A stretch of DNA of 64,000 bases from Chrysaora quinquecirrha (taxonomy: Eukaryota; Cnidaria; Scyphozoa; Semaeostomeae; Pelagiidae), in contig JACTAT010000341.1 in the NCBI GenBank assembly GCA_014526335.1, positions 62,001 to 126,000 of the forward strand, given 5' to 3'. Shown one piece after another: positions 10,701-21,208 of this stretch; position 1 is the stretch's first letter, and each line of letters opens with the position of its first letter. The translations under genes and the position numbers were made by a program. A model generated the notes under the pieces. The model ran no database searches. It saw only the letters and a list, made by a program, of their open reading frames with translations, and was not told the DNA's origin.

Positions 10701-12669
10701 TTCTTCAGCATCACATAGATGTTGCAGTGTTCTTGTCAGCACAAGGGTTAGCCTTTCGTGGACATGATGAATCCAAGACGATCATCCAACCGAGGAAATT
10801 TTGCTGAGCTGCTTGACCTTATGGCAAATTACAGTAGTGAACTGAGACCTTTTCTTGACAATGAGAAGGTAACTTATACATCTCACGAACCTCAAAATGA
10901 GTTAATTGAATGTATATACGAAAAAGTTAAATCAGAAATCCAGAAGCGTATAGACAATTCATCTTACTTAGCGGTAATGATGGACGATACCAGCGATTTT
11001 AGTAACGTCGAAAAGTCAGTTGCGTCTGTTAGGCTGATAAACGATGGACAAATTGAAGAACACATGCTAGGTTTAATTGATTCATCAAACGATCAGTCTG
11101 CCGATGGTCTTACCACTGTTCTCTTGGACACCCTTGCCAAATTCAAAGTGACACCCGAGCTGAGCTCGAAAAAACTAGTTGGCCAGTCATACGATGGAGC
11201 CCCAGCCATGACTGGACATCTAAATGGTGTGCAAGCTCAAGTGCAGGAGAAGTTCCCTTTGGCCATTTATAGTCATTGTGTAGGACATCGAATGTCCTTG
11301 TGCGCTTCGCAAATATCGAAGAACATCACAGAAGTTTCATCTTTTTTTGATATCGTTGACAGCCTAATAAGTTTTTTCAGAAGCAGTCCCAAAAGAACAC
11401 ATTTACTGGGTCGTAATATTCCCAAACCTGGAGATACTCGCTGGCTCTCTTGTGACATTGCAATAAGTGCCTTAGATAACTCATACTAAGAGGTTGGTAC
11501 TGTTTTGTTCGAGATGACAAGAGACACCAATGAAAAGGCAGAGACAAGTGCATCTGCAAGAGGCCTTTGTGCGAAGATCCAGCAAATTCAGTTTGTTTTT
11601 CTGCTCAAGTTATATTGCAAGATTTTTGAGTATTGTACACCAGTGATTAAGGTGATGGAGAAACCCACGTTGGATGCTGTTCAAGTGTCATCCATGGTAA
11701 ATGACTTGAAACTCGTTCTGCAAAGCCTTAATTTCGAACAAATATGAGGAGATGCTCTTGCCATGGATCCAGAAATTCCTGCTGTTCGAAGAAGAGCTGG
11801 ATGGCGTGGAGTAGATGAAGGAATTGATGGATCAGAGAATAGCTGGAGAAATCTCTTGATTAATGTTGCCACGAGGGTTTCAAGAGAATTTTCTGATCAA
11901 CTGAGCTGGCGCTTTGAAAATCTTCAAAAGTTTAAATGGATGGAAATAATTCACCCCATGGAATTTGAGCGCATGAAGAAGATGACTCCAAATATTGAAG
12001 ATGCTGATGAGTTTGAAGCTGCAGATCAATCAGAAGTGGATTTGGAGGCTGTTATCACTGGAAAGCCTTCAATTCAAGATCTGCTTGACGTGATAAAACG
12101 GGCCCAGCTACAAGATGCATTACCCAAGGCAATGAAGGTACTTGAACTTGCTGCTGTAACTCCCTTGATTAGTGTTCATTGCGAAAGAGTTTTCAGTCGC
12201 ATGAAGAGGGTAGTTTCAGCAACAAGGTCAAGGGTGCTCCAGAAAAGAAAAGAGATGCTTCTGTTGCTCCTTGTTGAGCAAAAAATCTTGAGAGGGCTGT
12301 CTGAGCAGCCAGATTTTAAACCTAATATTATAGCGAGGTTCAAATCATTTAACCAGAGAAGGATGGACAGATTCTCCAGGAAGTAACTTTTTTGAGAAAC
12401 ATACAGAAACTCATCGTGCATTATTCTAACTTTTAAACTTATATTACTCTTTGCTTTTACAATTTATATAGCTTGTGCGGTTATACAGATTTTAGATATT
12501 ACTGTACCAATGGCAGGATATAAGTGCTAGCTAGAGTTTTGTTATGCTTGAAATCTTATCGCTCTTAGCGCCTATGTAATGTATTCAAATTTTATGAAAG
12601 GGCGTTGCCCAAGCTCTTTTAAAGATTAATAACAGTAAAATATCCGTCCCAGCTGCCGCTGCTGTCAAA

Positions 12670-12903
12670 AGGGATCACCCTTACAGTAGAGTACATCCCA
12701 ACAGATTCGAACAAGGAAGCAGACTATGAGTCTCGGAACACTTGGGATTCCAGGGAGTGGAAACTTCAATCAAAGATCTTCCACAAGATTTGTCTTCTCC
12801 TGGGTGAACCGGAGATAGACCTCTTTGCATCACGTCTCTCCCATCAACTTGCAAGGTAATCCCATCAACTTTCAGATGGAGATGGAGAGGGTTTCTCAAA
12901 ACT
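12670..12903 (+). pseudogene. DIRS-like RNase H, 3' part after hAT insertion
   Basis: Directly after the right copy of the target duplication the plus strand reads VEYIPTDSNKEADYESR and EPEIDLFASRLSHQLAR, the typical DIRS sequence following RNase H. It is in frame with the part that ends at 5631 once the inserted element and one copy of CTGTCAAA are skipped. Similarity fades at about 12855, where a stop follows. The rest of the element (tyrosine recombinase) is absent. Confidence 0.85.
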
Positions 12904-13877
12904 GACATACAGTGTTTCCCTTAATCAAACTTTAGTGAATGATGATATGAATTTGCGAATATTTCAGATAATTGATTTATTCTATTTCTCATAATACAAG
13001 AATACACAAAGAATTAATGCATAATATTATGTTGATTAAGCAGAATTTCATTTCCTCAGCTTACAATGTATTTATGTTTTCTTTAAATGAAGATTGCCAC
13101 CTACTGTTTTGTAATAATCATGTAATTGTTGCTGGGAAGAATCTGGCATCATCTGATCCAATATTTAGAAACAAAGAACCTATGTGTGATAAAAAATTTT
13201 TCTTTCTCAACAGATGTCTATGTATTTCTTACTTTTCCTCTCACATTCTTCTTTATTTTAAACAGAAAAATTATTCTACTTGTAGATGTTGCTGTGGAAG
13301 TAAACAGTTGCTTTGAAATGAATAATTCACTAATAATAAAAGACTGACCTCCTCATCAAACCTGGGACTCTGGCATGGAAGCTGTCTCACAAAATTAGGA
13401 AATGGAGAAAGAAAAATTTTTTTCATAAATTATTCTGGTGGGCCCCTAAATTCTAGTTTTTTTTTAATTTTTGAAAATATTTCTGATCTCCTTTAGCATT
13501 CAAGTGGGGTTCCAGCCCTGGCGTAGTTACCCTCTCTACTCCCCCCTCTCGATGGTAGTTCTTGCACTTGGCTCCAGGTTTAGCCTTGTTTTTCTATTTT
13601 TCATTTCATCTCAGTCTCAAGATTGTTAAAAGTAATTGAAGCCTTAGTATCGGATGTCCCACTTTAATATTTTCGTTGTTTCAACTTTCAATGCTATTTG
13701 GATCGTCCTCTATTGTTCTGTTGCTATTTTGTTATGTTCCATCTTCCATGGCTGCTGGATTTGTAGACAAATGACGACTTCTACCTAGCTTTATATACAG
13801 TTCATTTGTAAGTTCAATAAAATAAGATTGTGATTGTAAGATTATAAAGCTGAAAGATAGAGCTCTATCACCCTTTT
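12904..13877. other. unassigned AT-rich stretch
   Basis: Nothing recognised. Two overlapping open frames at 12972-13347 are Cys/Phe-rich without a known motif. A stop-rich tract around 13430-13650 follows the motif GTGGGCCCCTAAA, which recurs near 18559. Confidence 0.5.
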
Positions 13878-13887
13878 ATGGCTCCAT

Positions 13888-14041
13888 AGACTTGCTCAAA
13901 GTCTATTTCTCAAAGTCCTTCTCCAAAGGTCCACCATTCCGTGGTAACAAAGGAGTATATTTCTCTCGCACTCTCCTTTGTTACCACGGAATGGTGGACC
14001 TTTGGAGAAGGATATTAAGAAATAGACTTTGGGCAAGTTTA
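13888..14041. mobile_element. fold-back MITE with 10-bp target duplication
   Basis: Two arms of about 65-70 bases are inverse complements (13890-13955 and 13973-14038), with a loop of only about 17 bases. Arm ends read ACTTGCTCAAAGTC on the left and ACTTGCCCAAAGTC on the inverse right. The 154-bp unit is flanked by identical ATGGCTCCAT (13878-13887 and 14042-14051). Long terminal inverted repeats plus a 9-10-bp duplication suggest a Mutator-like non-autonomous element; the superfamily is inference. It contains no gene. Confidence 0.83.
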
Positions 14042-14051
14042 ATGGCTCCAT

Positions 14052-14924
14052 GGAAAAACCCATCCTTTTATATCTACTGTAATAAGAGGCCTCAGTTCAA
14101 AAGATTCTCAAAAACCCGCCAAAATAAATTGCTTGGGTCATTCATCAATTTGATTTTTATGTCTGAAGGACATATTAAGCATGTTTGTTGTAATAGGTAA
14201 ATATATAGGCATATAGGCATATAGATGCTTTTTCATGCCAAAACTTAACAAAAGATAAACCACAAATATAGGAATTAAACTCTGAAATTGCTGTTAAGTG
14301 TTGTTGTTAGTGGGCATAATTAACAAAATGCAATTGCTTGCCAAAAACATCAATTAGTATCAACTACTAGTGTAGCACAGTGGAATAATGCGCTTGTTTC
14401 TTCCGCTAAGGGTGGCGAGCTCGATCCAAGATGCAGAAAACTAAAAATTTGACACCAAGATTTTCTCTTAGTGTAAGTTTTTCTCTGAATGCTTAGTACA
14501 AGAGTCCTCTTACATGCAAGATATTTTCGTGTGAAAGAGGAGGAGATTGTGGCGCAGTAGAAATTGTTGCCAAGTTAGATAGAAGAAATTTTTTCAAAAC
14601 AGTTTGCAGCTTCGAGAATCATCTGAAAATAAATGGTTCAAAGTTGGCAATCAATTCTTTAAAGTGCTACTAATTATCGAATATAGTCATCTGCAAAGTA
14701 TGCAAATTCTTATGATAGCTTTTGGAGATTCTAGAATTTAATTCATCATTTGAAGCGAAGATTACAGGTTTTGGTTGTGCACTGAAGGGAGTTATTTGTT
14801 ACACAGTTTAACTTATGAGTTCTAATTTATAAGTACATATAAGTTACTAGAGGTTTTATATTTTTGATTTAAAGTTTTGGGATTCTTCCAGGAAAGATTC
14901 ATCTGATCACATTGTCAACAATCG
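14052..14924. other. unassigned non-coding stretch
   Basis: No gene apart from the possible Pol III promoter-like sequence at 14368-14430. Short repeats of the type ATATAGGC occur near 14205-14225. Confidence 0.5.
14368..14430 (+). other. possible tRNA-derived (SINE-like) promoter sequence
   Basis: TAGCACAGTGG (14373-14383) fits the Pol III A-box consensus TRGYNNARNGG, and GAGCTCGATCC (14417-14427) is a one-mismatch B box at tRNA-like spacing. No clean cloverleaf folds around it, so it is at most a decayed tRNA-derived SINE head. Confidence 0.38.
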
Positions 14925-15190
14925 CATCATCATCATAATGGATCATTATCATCATCACTATCATCATCACAATCACCATTCATTGTCTTCAAAATGATCA
15001 TCATTGTTGAAGAAGATGATGATCATGTTGAAGACAATGATCACATTGAAGACGGTGATCATCATTTTCGTCTTCAACGTGATCATCATCATTGTTGTCA
15101 TCGTCGTCGAGCATCATATTCATCATCATGATCGTCTTTAGCATGATCATTATGGTCATTATCATCCTCTTTAAAGTCATCATCATCTTC

Positions 15191-15221
<31 letters not shown>

Positions 15222-15318
15222 CCAACATAATCATCACTCTCATCATATTTCTCTTCTTCTTCGTCATATTCGTCATTATTAACATCATCTTCATCATTAT
15301 TATCATCATCATCAACGT
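14925..15318. repeat. imperfect ATC/GAT trinucleotide microsatellite
   Basis: About 390 bases made of ATC-type triplets with interspersed GAT/GTT, including uninterrupted runs near 15195-15225. Open frames across it (Met/Ile-rich or Asp/His-rich) are artefacts of the repeat. Confidence 0.95.
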
Positions 15319-15954
15319 CCTTCGCATTGCTACAGCGTTGTTTTTTTTAATTAATGGGCGAGGAGACTAGTCGTTTTACTTCGCTGAATAAAGGGCCCTA
15401 TAGACCAGAGGGGATAGGGGCTTATGGTCACTAAACGAGAGACTTGATGAGGTATACTTTTTCTAGCCCAACTTTTGGCGTAGAATCCGAAAATGAATGT
15501 TGATTGGGTGGGCGAGGCTGTGTTTTCAAGATTTTTGGGGGGCTTGGGCTATATCTTTGAAAATATGCGAATTCAATTTTTTGATGATCAATTTATTCAT
15601 ACGACAAGCTTTTTATTGGAGAAAATTCTAAAAAATTTTTATCAGGTGGGTGAGGCTGCATTTTCAAGATTTTTGGGCGGCGGGACCATACAGCTATTAT
15701 TTTTATAGCAAATATGCATGTCAATAACCTGCAAACCGACGATGGTGAAGCATTACCTGACAAATAATCAGGTAAATGAAACTGTGGAGCACCTGAAAGT
15801 GGTAATGAGAAGGTCGAGTTTAAAAGGTAGATTTCCCGTTTGCTGAAACAATCTTTAGACAAAGAGCAACTGACAAATAGCGTCTTTATAAGATAAAAAA
15901 TAAATGTCACATATTTTAATGAATTTTGATACAAAAAATTCCGTTGCGGTGAAG
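15319..15954. other. unassigned stretch with a short direct repeat
   Basis: Two diverged copies of a roughly 35-base segment (around 15507-15545 and 15646-15680) centred on TTTTCAAGATTTTTGGG give a reading frame with EAVFSRFLGG and EAAFSRFLGG. No known family. Confidence 0.5.
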
Positions 15955-16611
15955 TTATTTGTCTGCACATTCGTCATCAGAGCTGCTGTCATTTTCACTG
16001 TCATTGCCAACATCTGAGTTCAAAGGGAAGTCGTTATCTGGAACCTCAGCGAGAAGTTCTTGGACATCAGGAGGATATGCCTCATCGATCCAAGCAACTT
16101 GATAGTCTGGAAGCCAACCATGGTCAGTCGGACATTCTTCATTTATCAGTGGGAAACTTGCTTGCCACCAAATCATAGCAACGTAGTTTGCTCTCTTAAC
16201 CTGCTTCTCTAAACTACTTTGGCAGGGAGGAAGCAAAGAAATATCGATCATTGTATCTGCCTCTTCATGATTCGTAATCAGTGCGGGCTCTACATTTACG
16301 CCATCACACTTGATCTTTGTGCAGGTAGTATCTCTGCAAAAGTAAATAACTCTATTTGCAGCAAGATCTTTCTTTTCTGTCCACGCTTTCTCTATAAACT
16401 CGAAGAGTCGTTCCTTGTTATCACCATTGTCCAAGAATTTCTTGAAGTCAGCTGAAATACAGATATCTGAATTTTTAATGAAAAATTTTCCACTTTGTCC
16501 TCGTAATATTCTTTCAGAGTTTTTCAGAGAATCAGCTCGATAAGTATCACAAGCAACGTAAATTGACTGATAGTATACTGGAATGTTGTTCAAAATCTTC
16601 AGAGCAATCAT
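15955..16611 (-). pseudogene. repeat-family hypothetical protein, N and C parts (middle missing)
   Basis: A 218-residue minus-strand frame. It begins with ACDTYRADSLKNSERILRG and FIKNSDICISADFKKFLDNG, followed by ITNHEEADTMI, then jumps to LPPCQSSLEKQVKRANYVA with an acidic Ser-rich tail. I recognise these blocks as a multicopy uncharacterised protein common in cnidarian and other aquatic animal genomes; its function is unknown and it may be transposon-derived. In other members a segment with a (G/S)xHAFTG motif lies between NHEEAD and LPPC. Here that segment is absent from this strand but found on the plus strand at 16622-16920. Best read as a rearranged, inactive copy. Confidence 0.6.
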
Positions 16612-16621
16612 TGAACGAAAC

Positions 16622-16922
16622 TTTCAACTTTCATTAAGTTGCCTGACAGACATGCAGAAACAAGCATTGATTGGCTCACATGCCTTTACTGGTAATGCCA
16701 TTGTATCAGGCTTCTTCAGAAAGGGAAAACCAGTATGTTGGAACGCCATAAAAAATAAGTTTCTTAAGGTCCTTTGGTTAGATTGACTCTTCTACTGAAA
16801 TATCAGAAAATCTAATGAAGGAACTGGAGAAATTTGTGTGCTACATTTATGGGCAAAAGAAAGAAGCATCAGTTAATGATGCTAGAGCGAGTATTTTTTT
16901 GGAAGAAGTTGAAAGCGGTCTT
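16622..16922 (+). pseudogene. inverted middle segment of the same repeat-family protein
   Basis: On the plus strand the frame reads MQKQALIGSHAFTGNAIVSG and FFRKGKPVCW, then after one shift KELEKFVCYIYGQKKEASVN. This is the region that normally separates the two blocks kept on the minus strand at 15955-16611. The neighbouring breakpoint (about 16612-16622) points to a local inversion or head-to-head arrangement of two fragments. Confidence 0.58.
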
Positions 16923-16962
16923 CTAGGTCTTCTTTGGTCTTCTAGGTCTACACTGAAACTTA

Positions 16963-18510
16963 ATGAAAATCATGGCTGAAAAACGAAAAAAAAGAATTTC
17001 AGAAACAAGAGTGCTTACCAGTTATTCAGAAGAAGAAATACAAAACTGGTGCTCAGAAAGGAAAGAACAAGAGCAAAGGAAAACTAAAAAAAGTGTCAAG
17101 AATACAGGCCCCTTATTAAAGTTTTTTCCAAAAACATCAGGTATGCATTGAGCTGAGTGTTCGTACTTTTCTCTATAAGAAAGTTTTATTGACCTGGAGA
17201 ACCTGATACAGGATTCTATAGTGAAAGATGTCAAAGAGGCCCATGATGCTTTCCATTGAGCTTGATTCAACACAAGATGTGTCTGCACACAAGCAATGTT
17301 CTTTGGTTCTTCGGTTCGCGAAACAAGTCAAAGAATGTCTTTTGACAATGGTCTAAGCTGAATCAACTTCAGGAGAAGCCTTGTTCCTTGTTGTACCTGT
17401 TGAGCAATGCAGTTGATAAACATGGTTTACAAATGGAGAAGTGTGTTGGAGATTCATTTGATGGTGCAGCCAACATGAACGGCATATACAAAGGATTGTC
17501 ATCTAGAATTTCCAGTATTAACGAAAGTCATGTCCACACTTGGTGCTATGCCCACACCTTAAATCTGGTTGTGTCTCCTGTAACTTCGGTGAGCATTCAA
17601 GCAGTTACGCTATTTGATATGTTACAAACTGCATCAAGATTTTTCAAAGAATCATACAAGCGAAAGAATGTCTCGGAGAATGTTTTAAAAGAGAAAAGCA
17701 AACCTCTAAAAGTGCTTGGAAAGATTGGATCTACACGGTGGTGGTCGAAAGCAAAATCTTTACAAAATATCTTTGGATCATCAAAATCTCTGTCAAACAA
17801 TGCTGTTCTTACAGAAGTCCTTGTTGCTCTTAATTTAATTTCTAAAAACATTGACCAAACATTTACAGCAAACACACAAAAAGATACAAATTCGCTGATA
17901 GTGTTTCTTTCGAAGTATGCAACGCTCTTGACACCATTCACCATTCAAGCAATTTTCGAAGTGACAACTACACTGTCAAACTATCTGCAGTCCAGTGGGC
18001 TTGATCTCCTACAATTATGGAAGCTGGTCAAATCAGCAACAACGAGATTGAAGTCAATTTCACGTAATTTCAATAGCATCAAGAAAACAGCCACGGAATT
18101 TGCCATGCAAGTAAATAAAAAGCTTTCAAATACTGGAAGAGTTTTGAGGTCTGAACGGCCAAAGAAAAGAAAGAGGAGGACAACTGTCATGCCCGGAGAG
18201 TCAGCTGATCACACAACATTTTTTCATGCAGATAAAGAATATGAAATTAAGACATACAATGTTGTAATGGATAATGTGGTGGGGAGCATGAAAGAAGGCA
18301 CTGAGTTGGAATCTGAAGTCGAAATTTTTCTATGACCTAATTTTAACTTTTTTTGAAAACGAGGCCCTTAGTTGAAATGGTCTATTCATTTGAAAATCCT
18401 GCAAAGACTCTTCGAGAAGAGTATGACAGAACAATAATTAGCAAAGAGCCATTTGCAGACGAGGAGCCATTGGCATGGTTTATTCATTTGAACGTCAAGG
18501 ATTACTAATT
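16963..18510 (+). pseudogene. ZMYM1-like hAT transposase pseudogene
   Basis: A basic N-terminal part (16978-17151, MAEKRKKRISETRV to LLKFFPKTSG) is followed, after stops and shifts, by SIELDSTQDVSAHKQCSLVL (near 17256), GDSFDGAANMNG, HTWCYAHTLNLVV and GSTRWWSK inside a long frame (17388-18332). These are core blocks of the hAT group related to ZMYM1/ZNF862. A likely remnant of the C-terminal dimerisation region follows to about 18510 in another frame. Frameshifts near 17150, 17240 and 17350 make it inactive. It is only distantly related to the two hATs at 5.6-12.7 kb. Its terminal repeats were not identified. Confidence 0.78.
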
Positions 18511-19333
18511 TTTCTTATAAACTTGATTGTGTTACTTAAAAAAAAATTATAGGCCTAGTGGGCCCCTAAAATCTGGATTTTCACGGCCCATTTAGATTCC
18601 CACCACGCCCTTGCCTGTCAGTGTTAGAAATTCTTGGCATGACATAATAGCTGCATTGTCTTATTCTTTAGGAGAGAACAATTTATCTTCTGTCTACACA
18701 AGTGTGCAAGAATCGTGGGTCAAGCAGTGTGTCAAATGCAATATCTGATGAAAACTGCATTGTTGTAAAGGTACTGTATCCCTGGTCATGCAGTGCCAGG
18801 CTTTAGATGGGGGAAGGACAAAGGGATAGATTTAAGAGGATGATGGTCTCCTGAATTATGAGATGGTGACCGTTTACCTGATTTACATACATGTTTGTAC
18901 ATATATAATAAAAAATATCCATAAGCCTTTAACAGTGCTAAATTAAAATAGGAGCTTATTGCAACTAATGAAAGCATACTGATAGTCTTTTTCTTTCGTT
19001 AATAATTATATTTAGATGTATTTCTGGGAGAATGTGATTCGTTTGGTACACTGAGTGATTAAATTAACACAGAGGAAGATAAGCATAGTACGTAAAAGAG
19101 TATAGTCTTGATACAATGTTACACATGGTAACAAGGCTATTCTTGTTAATGTGGCAGTAGCTTGAGCAATCTTTGACTCTTGAATATCAACAATGTGTAA
19201 CCGTACTTCAAGTGTCCCAAGTGCACAAGTTACCATACAGCTATTATGGTAATAGCTGAGGGGGCACATTGTTTCAAGACGATACTCCTATCTTGATGTC
19301 TTTATGTATGTATAGAAACATATATGTGTATAC
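18511..19333. other. unassigned AT-rich stretch
   Basis: No gene recognised. GTGGGCCCCTAAA near 18559 is shared with 13438. The right edge meets the tandem array at about 19334. Confidence 0.5.
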
Positions 19334-19415
19334 CCATTGAGATCGCGGTGCTTAGACAAGCTGTACACGTCACCACACTAACTGGATATCAATGAACCAT
19401 GCTTGAGTATAGCAT

Positions 19416-19483
19416 GGTGAGATAGCTCAGTCGGTAGAGCGCCTGTCATGAAAACAGGAGGCCGCGAGTTCGAAGCTCGCTCT
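19416..19483 (+). tRNA. tRNA-like unit 0, 3' end cut by Gypsy insertion
   Basis: Starts GGTGAGATAGCTCAGTCGG (A box) and ends in the T arm and the first bases of the acceptor 3' strand, where the LTR begins at 19484. Its missing end (CTCTCACCA) is found at 33552-33560, past the Gypsy element. Confidence 0.5.
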
Positions 19484-20097
19484 TGTAAGGGGTTGTTCCT
19501 CTTAGGCAGGATTTCTTGGGCGGTAGGCCAATAAAACAGAGAATACACCAAGAAATGTTTCTTACAAACACAAATCTTGATAATCAAAGTAACTATAACT
19601 TTACTTTTGCTACTTTTGCAAGTAGTTACAGTACTACGACAACACGGTCTTTCCGAAGTGCCGCATCTACTGGTGAGTTTCACAACTGAACTTACTTAAG
19701 ATGGATACTTTCTGTTTTACTAACCTATGAGCGGTAAAATAAGTGTAAGAAGAATATTGCTAATGACAGGTGGTTTATTTGTCGCTACGATAGATCTTAA
19801 GATGCGTAAAGGCAATGCAAGGTAATGTTGGCTGTTGCGCGAATGCTGTAGCCGCACCTAGTATGCTACGGATGTTACACTAAGGGATATCTTACTACTT
19901 AATCTTTAGAATTATAGTTACTCATACTTAACGACAACGATTAATTCCTTTCGCAAATGTAAAACAAATAATGCCGACAATAGCTACTGAAATCTAAATG
20001 CGTACAGTAAAGAAATTTTAAAATGAATGAGAGTAGAAGAAGTAAAAATATACGCATGCAATCGAGGCTGTGCGTGCTGAGGACTAGCGCTATTACA
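19484..20097 (-). repeat. Gypsy 3' LTR (minus-strand element)
   Basis: Pairs with 32947-33551 along its whole length. On the element strand it is preceded by a purine-rich tract (inverse of 20098-20109, GGTAGGGAGAGA), the expected polypurine tract for second-strand priming. Confidence 0.92.
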
Positions 20098-20190
20098 TCT
20101 CTCCCTACCAGGGGGAAAAGAATCGCCCTCGATTCTTAGCTGAAGAGTTAGCACTGTACTCCCCTAGTTGAAAGAGATACGAGTTTTCCT

Positions 20191-20974
20191 TTAAGAGATT
20201 TTTTCGAATTCAGAAAGAATATCAGGACAATATAGATTGCTTACTGGTTCCCAAGAAGGCTCGAGGTTATCATCTTCCCATTGAATCTGATAGAAAGTTT
20301 CTTTTCGCCTGGAGCGGTTCTTACTTATCTTTTTCTTGAGAATAGATTTTACAACATGCTCGTCTGGATCTCTTTCGGATTCATTGTCATTAGCATTTTC
20401 AGTGTCTGGAGGTAATTCGAGTTGTTCTAGATCATCAGTTGTTGGTCGAATATCTGTGGCAATAAAAGGTTTTAGTCCGTTAACATGAACAATTTGAGTG
20501 TTATTACGTTCTTCGATAGCATCCAACAGATAATTAATAGGAGACTTTTTCCCTAAAATGCAGAATGGACCATGCCAAATATGAGTTAATTTGGACGACA
20601 GACAGGTGTTATTATTAGGTGTATACAACCACACTCGTTGACCTATTTCAAAATTGGTTTCCTTAGCATCCTGATCATAATAACTCTTCTGGCATTGCTG
20701 AGCAAGCTCTATATTCTCATGTGCTAATTTTCTGGCATCGAGAAATCGATTTGCTAAAACAGATCTATAATCATCTGTGTTAGTGTATTGCTCTTTTGCT
20801 TTAGAAAGCGTAGCATCGATAGGGAGACAGGGGTCTCTATTATACAAAAGATAGAATGTTGTTTCTTTAGTACTAGCTTGAACAGAAGTAAGATACGCAA
20901 ACAGAGCATATGGAATGAATAAATACATAGATATTATAGTTGTTAACGAATGGTTGAACCTTTCCAATAAACCA
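20191..20974 (-). pseudogene. Gypsy integrase, C-terminal part with chromodomain
   Basis: Resumes after the LINE with the catalytic-Glu segment (ERFNHSL) and runs to the end of the polyprotein. It holds a GPY/F-type module (LTHIWHGPFCILGKKSP, VHVNGLKPF) and ends with a chromodomain-like fold: ETFYQIQWEDDNLEPSWEPV then LYCPDILSEFEKI. Such chromodomains steer integration towards marked chromatin. With the Asp in LLSDRG and this Glu, the core has 35 intervening residues once the LINE is ignored (DD35E). The frame itself has no stop. Confidence 0.9.
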
Positions 20975-21208
20975 GCCTAGTGGTAGCGTAGTGGATAATC
21001 TGCAATGGATGATGGCGAAGACACGTGCATTTGAAGCTTCACAGCCGCTGCAGTTTTATGACATTTCTATGTCGATTTAATGTATGTATGGAAACTGTAG
21101 ACTTACAGTTGAGAGTTCATATTAAAATATATTCAGTTCAAGCATCAATAATTATTAATTTTCAAGTTTTTCCCTCCTTGAAAGGGGCTTACTTTAACTT
21201 AGGCCAAT

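Larger units (their letters stand above)
6117..12386 (+). pseudogene. outer hAT transposase (TTF-type zinc finger), broken
   Basis: Two exons by comparison with the inner copy. Exon 1 (6117-6359) encodes a TTF-type zinc finger (FPWICG, YFCRPCLVMGDL) and ends before a GTATTA donor. Exon 2 (10499-12386) starts after TTTTGTAG with MKKVSFVQESGYK, then MMDDTSDFSN (first catalytic Asp region), GQSYDGAPAMTG, HCVGHRMSL, RWLSCD and the C-terminal dimerisation region VHCERVFSRMKRVVS. Defects: a stop and a shift in exon 1 near 6143-6175, a shift near 10790, TAA at 11487, TGA at 11745, and an internal deletion near 11985 relative to the inner copy. The exon-1/exon-2 intron contains the inner hAT. Related to the ZMYM1/DUF4371 group of animal hATs. 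Confidence 0.87.
5632..12661 (+). mobile_element. outer hAT transposon with 8-bp target site duplication
   Basis: The left end starts CAGCGGCGGCTTG (5632) and the right end is the inverse of CAGCGGCAGCTGGG (ending 12661), giving imperfect terminal inverted repeats. Both ends are flanked by the identical octamer CTGTCAAA (5624-5631 and 12662-12669), the 8-bp duplication typical of hAT. A subterminal AT-rich tract (GCATTATTAATATTATTAG) is shared with the inner hAT. The element is 7030 bp including the inner 3651-bp insertion, about 3.4 kb by itself, and carries a decayed transposase gene. It has destroyed the DIRS RNase H domain. Confidence 0.93.
2998..12903 (+). mobile_element. DIRS-like retrotransposon, interrupted by nested hAT transposons
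   Basis: A plus-strand element with an acidic Gag-like region (2998-3973), an RT plus RNase H region (about 4390-5623) and the end of the RNase H region (12670 onward). The two RNase H parts are separated by the hAT element at 5632-12661 and its 8-bp target duplication; skipping from 5631 to 12670 keeps the same reading frame. No aspartic protease or DDE integrase is visible, as expected of DIRS. The tyrosine recombinase and 3' terminal repeats expected downstream are missing, and homology ends near 12860-12900, so the copy is 3'-truncated. Several frameshifts show that it is dead. Confidence 0.85.

Noticed and set aside
5632..12661. Two independent hAT elements side by side
   Set aside because: Exon 1 of the outer gene (6117-6359) lies left and its exon 2 (10499-12386) right of the complete inner element, and the outer ends carry a perfect duplication, so the arrangement is nested.
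12972..13347. Cys/Phe-rich open frames
   Set aside because: Overlapping frames without start context, splice signals or a known cysteine pattern.
15001..15370. Long open frames (Met/Ile-rich and Asp/His-rich) on both strands
   Set aside because: They are translations of the ATC/GAT microsatellite.
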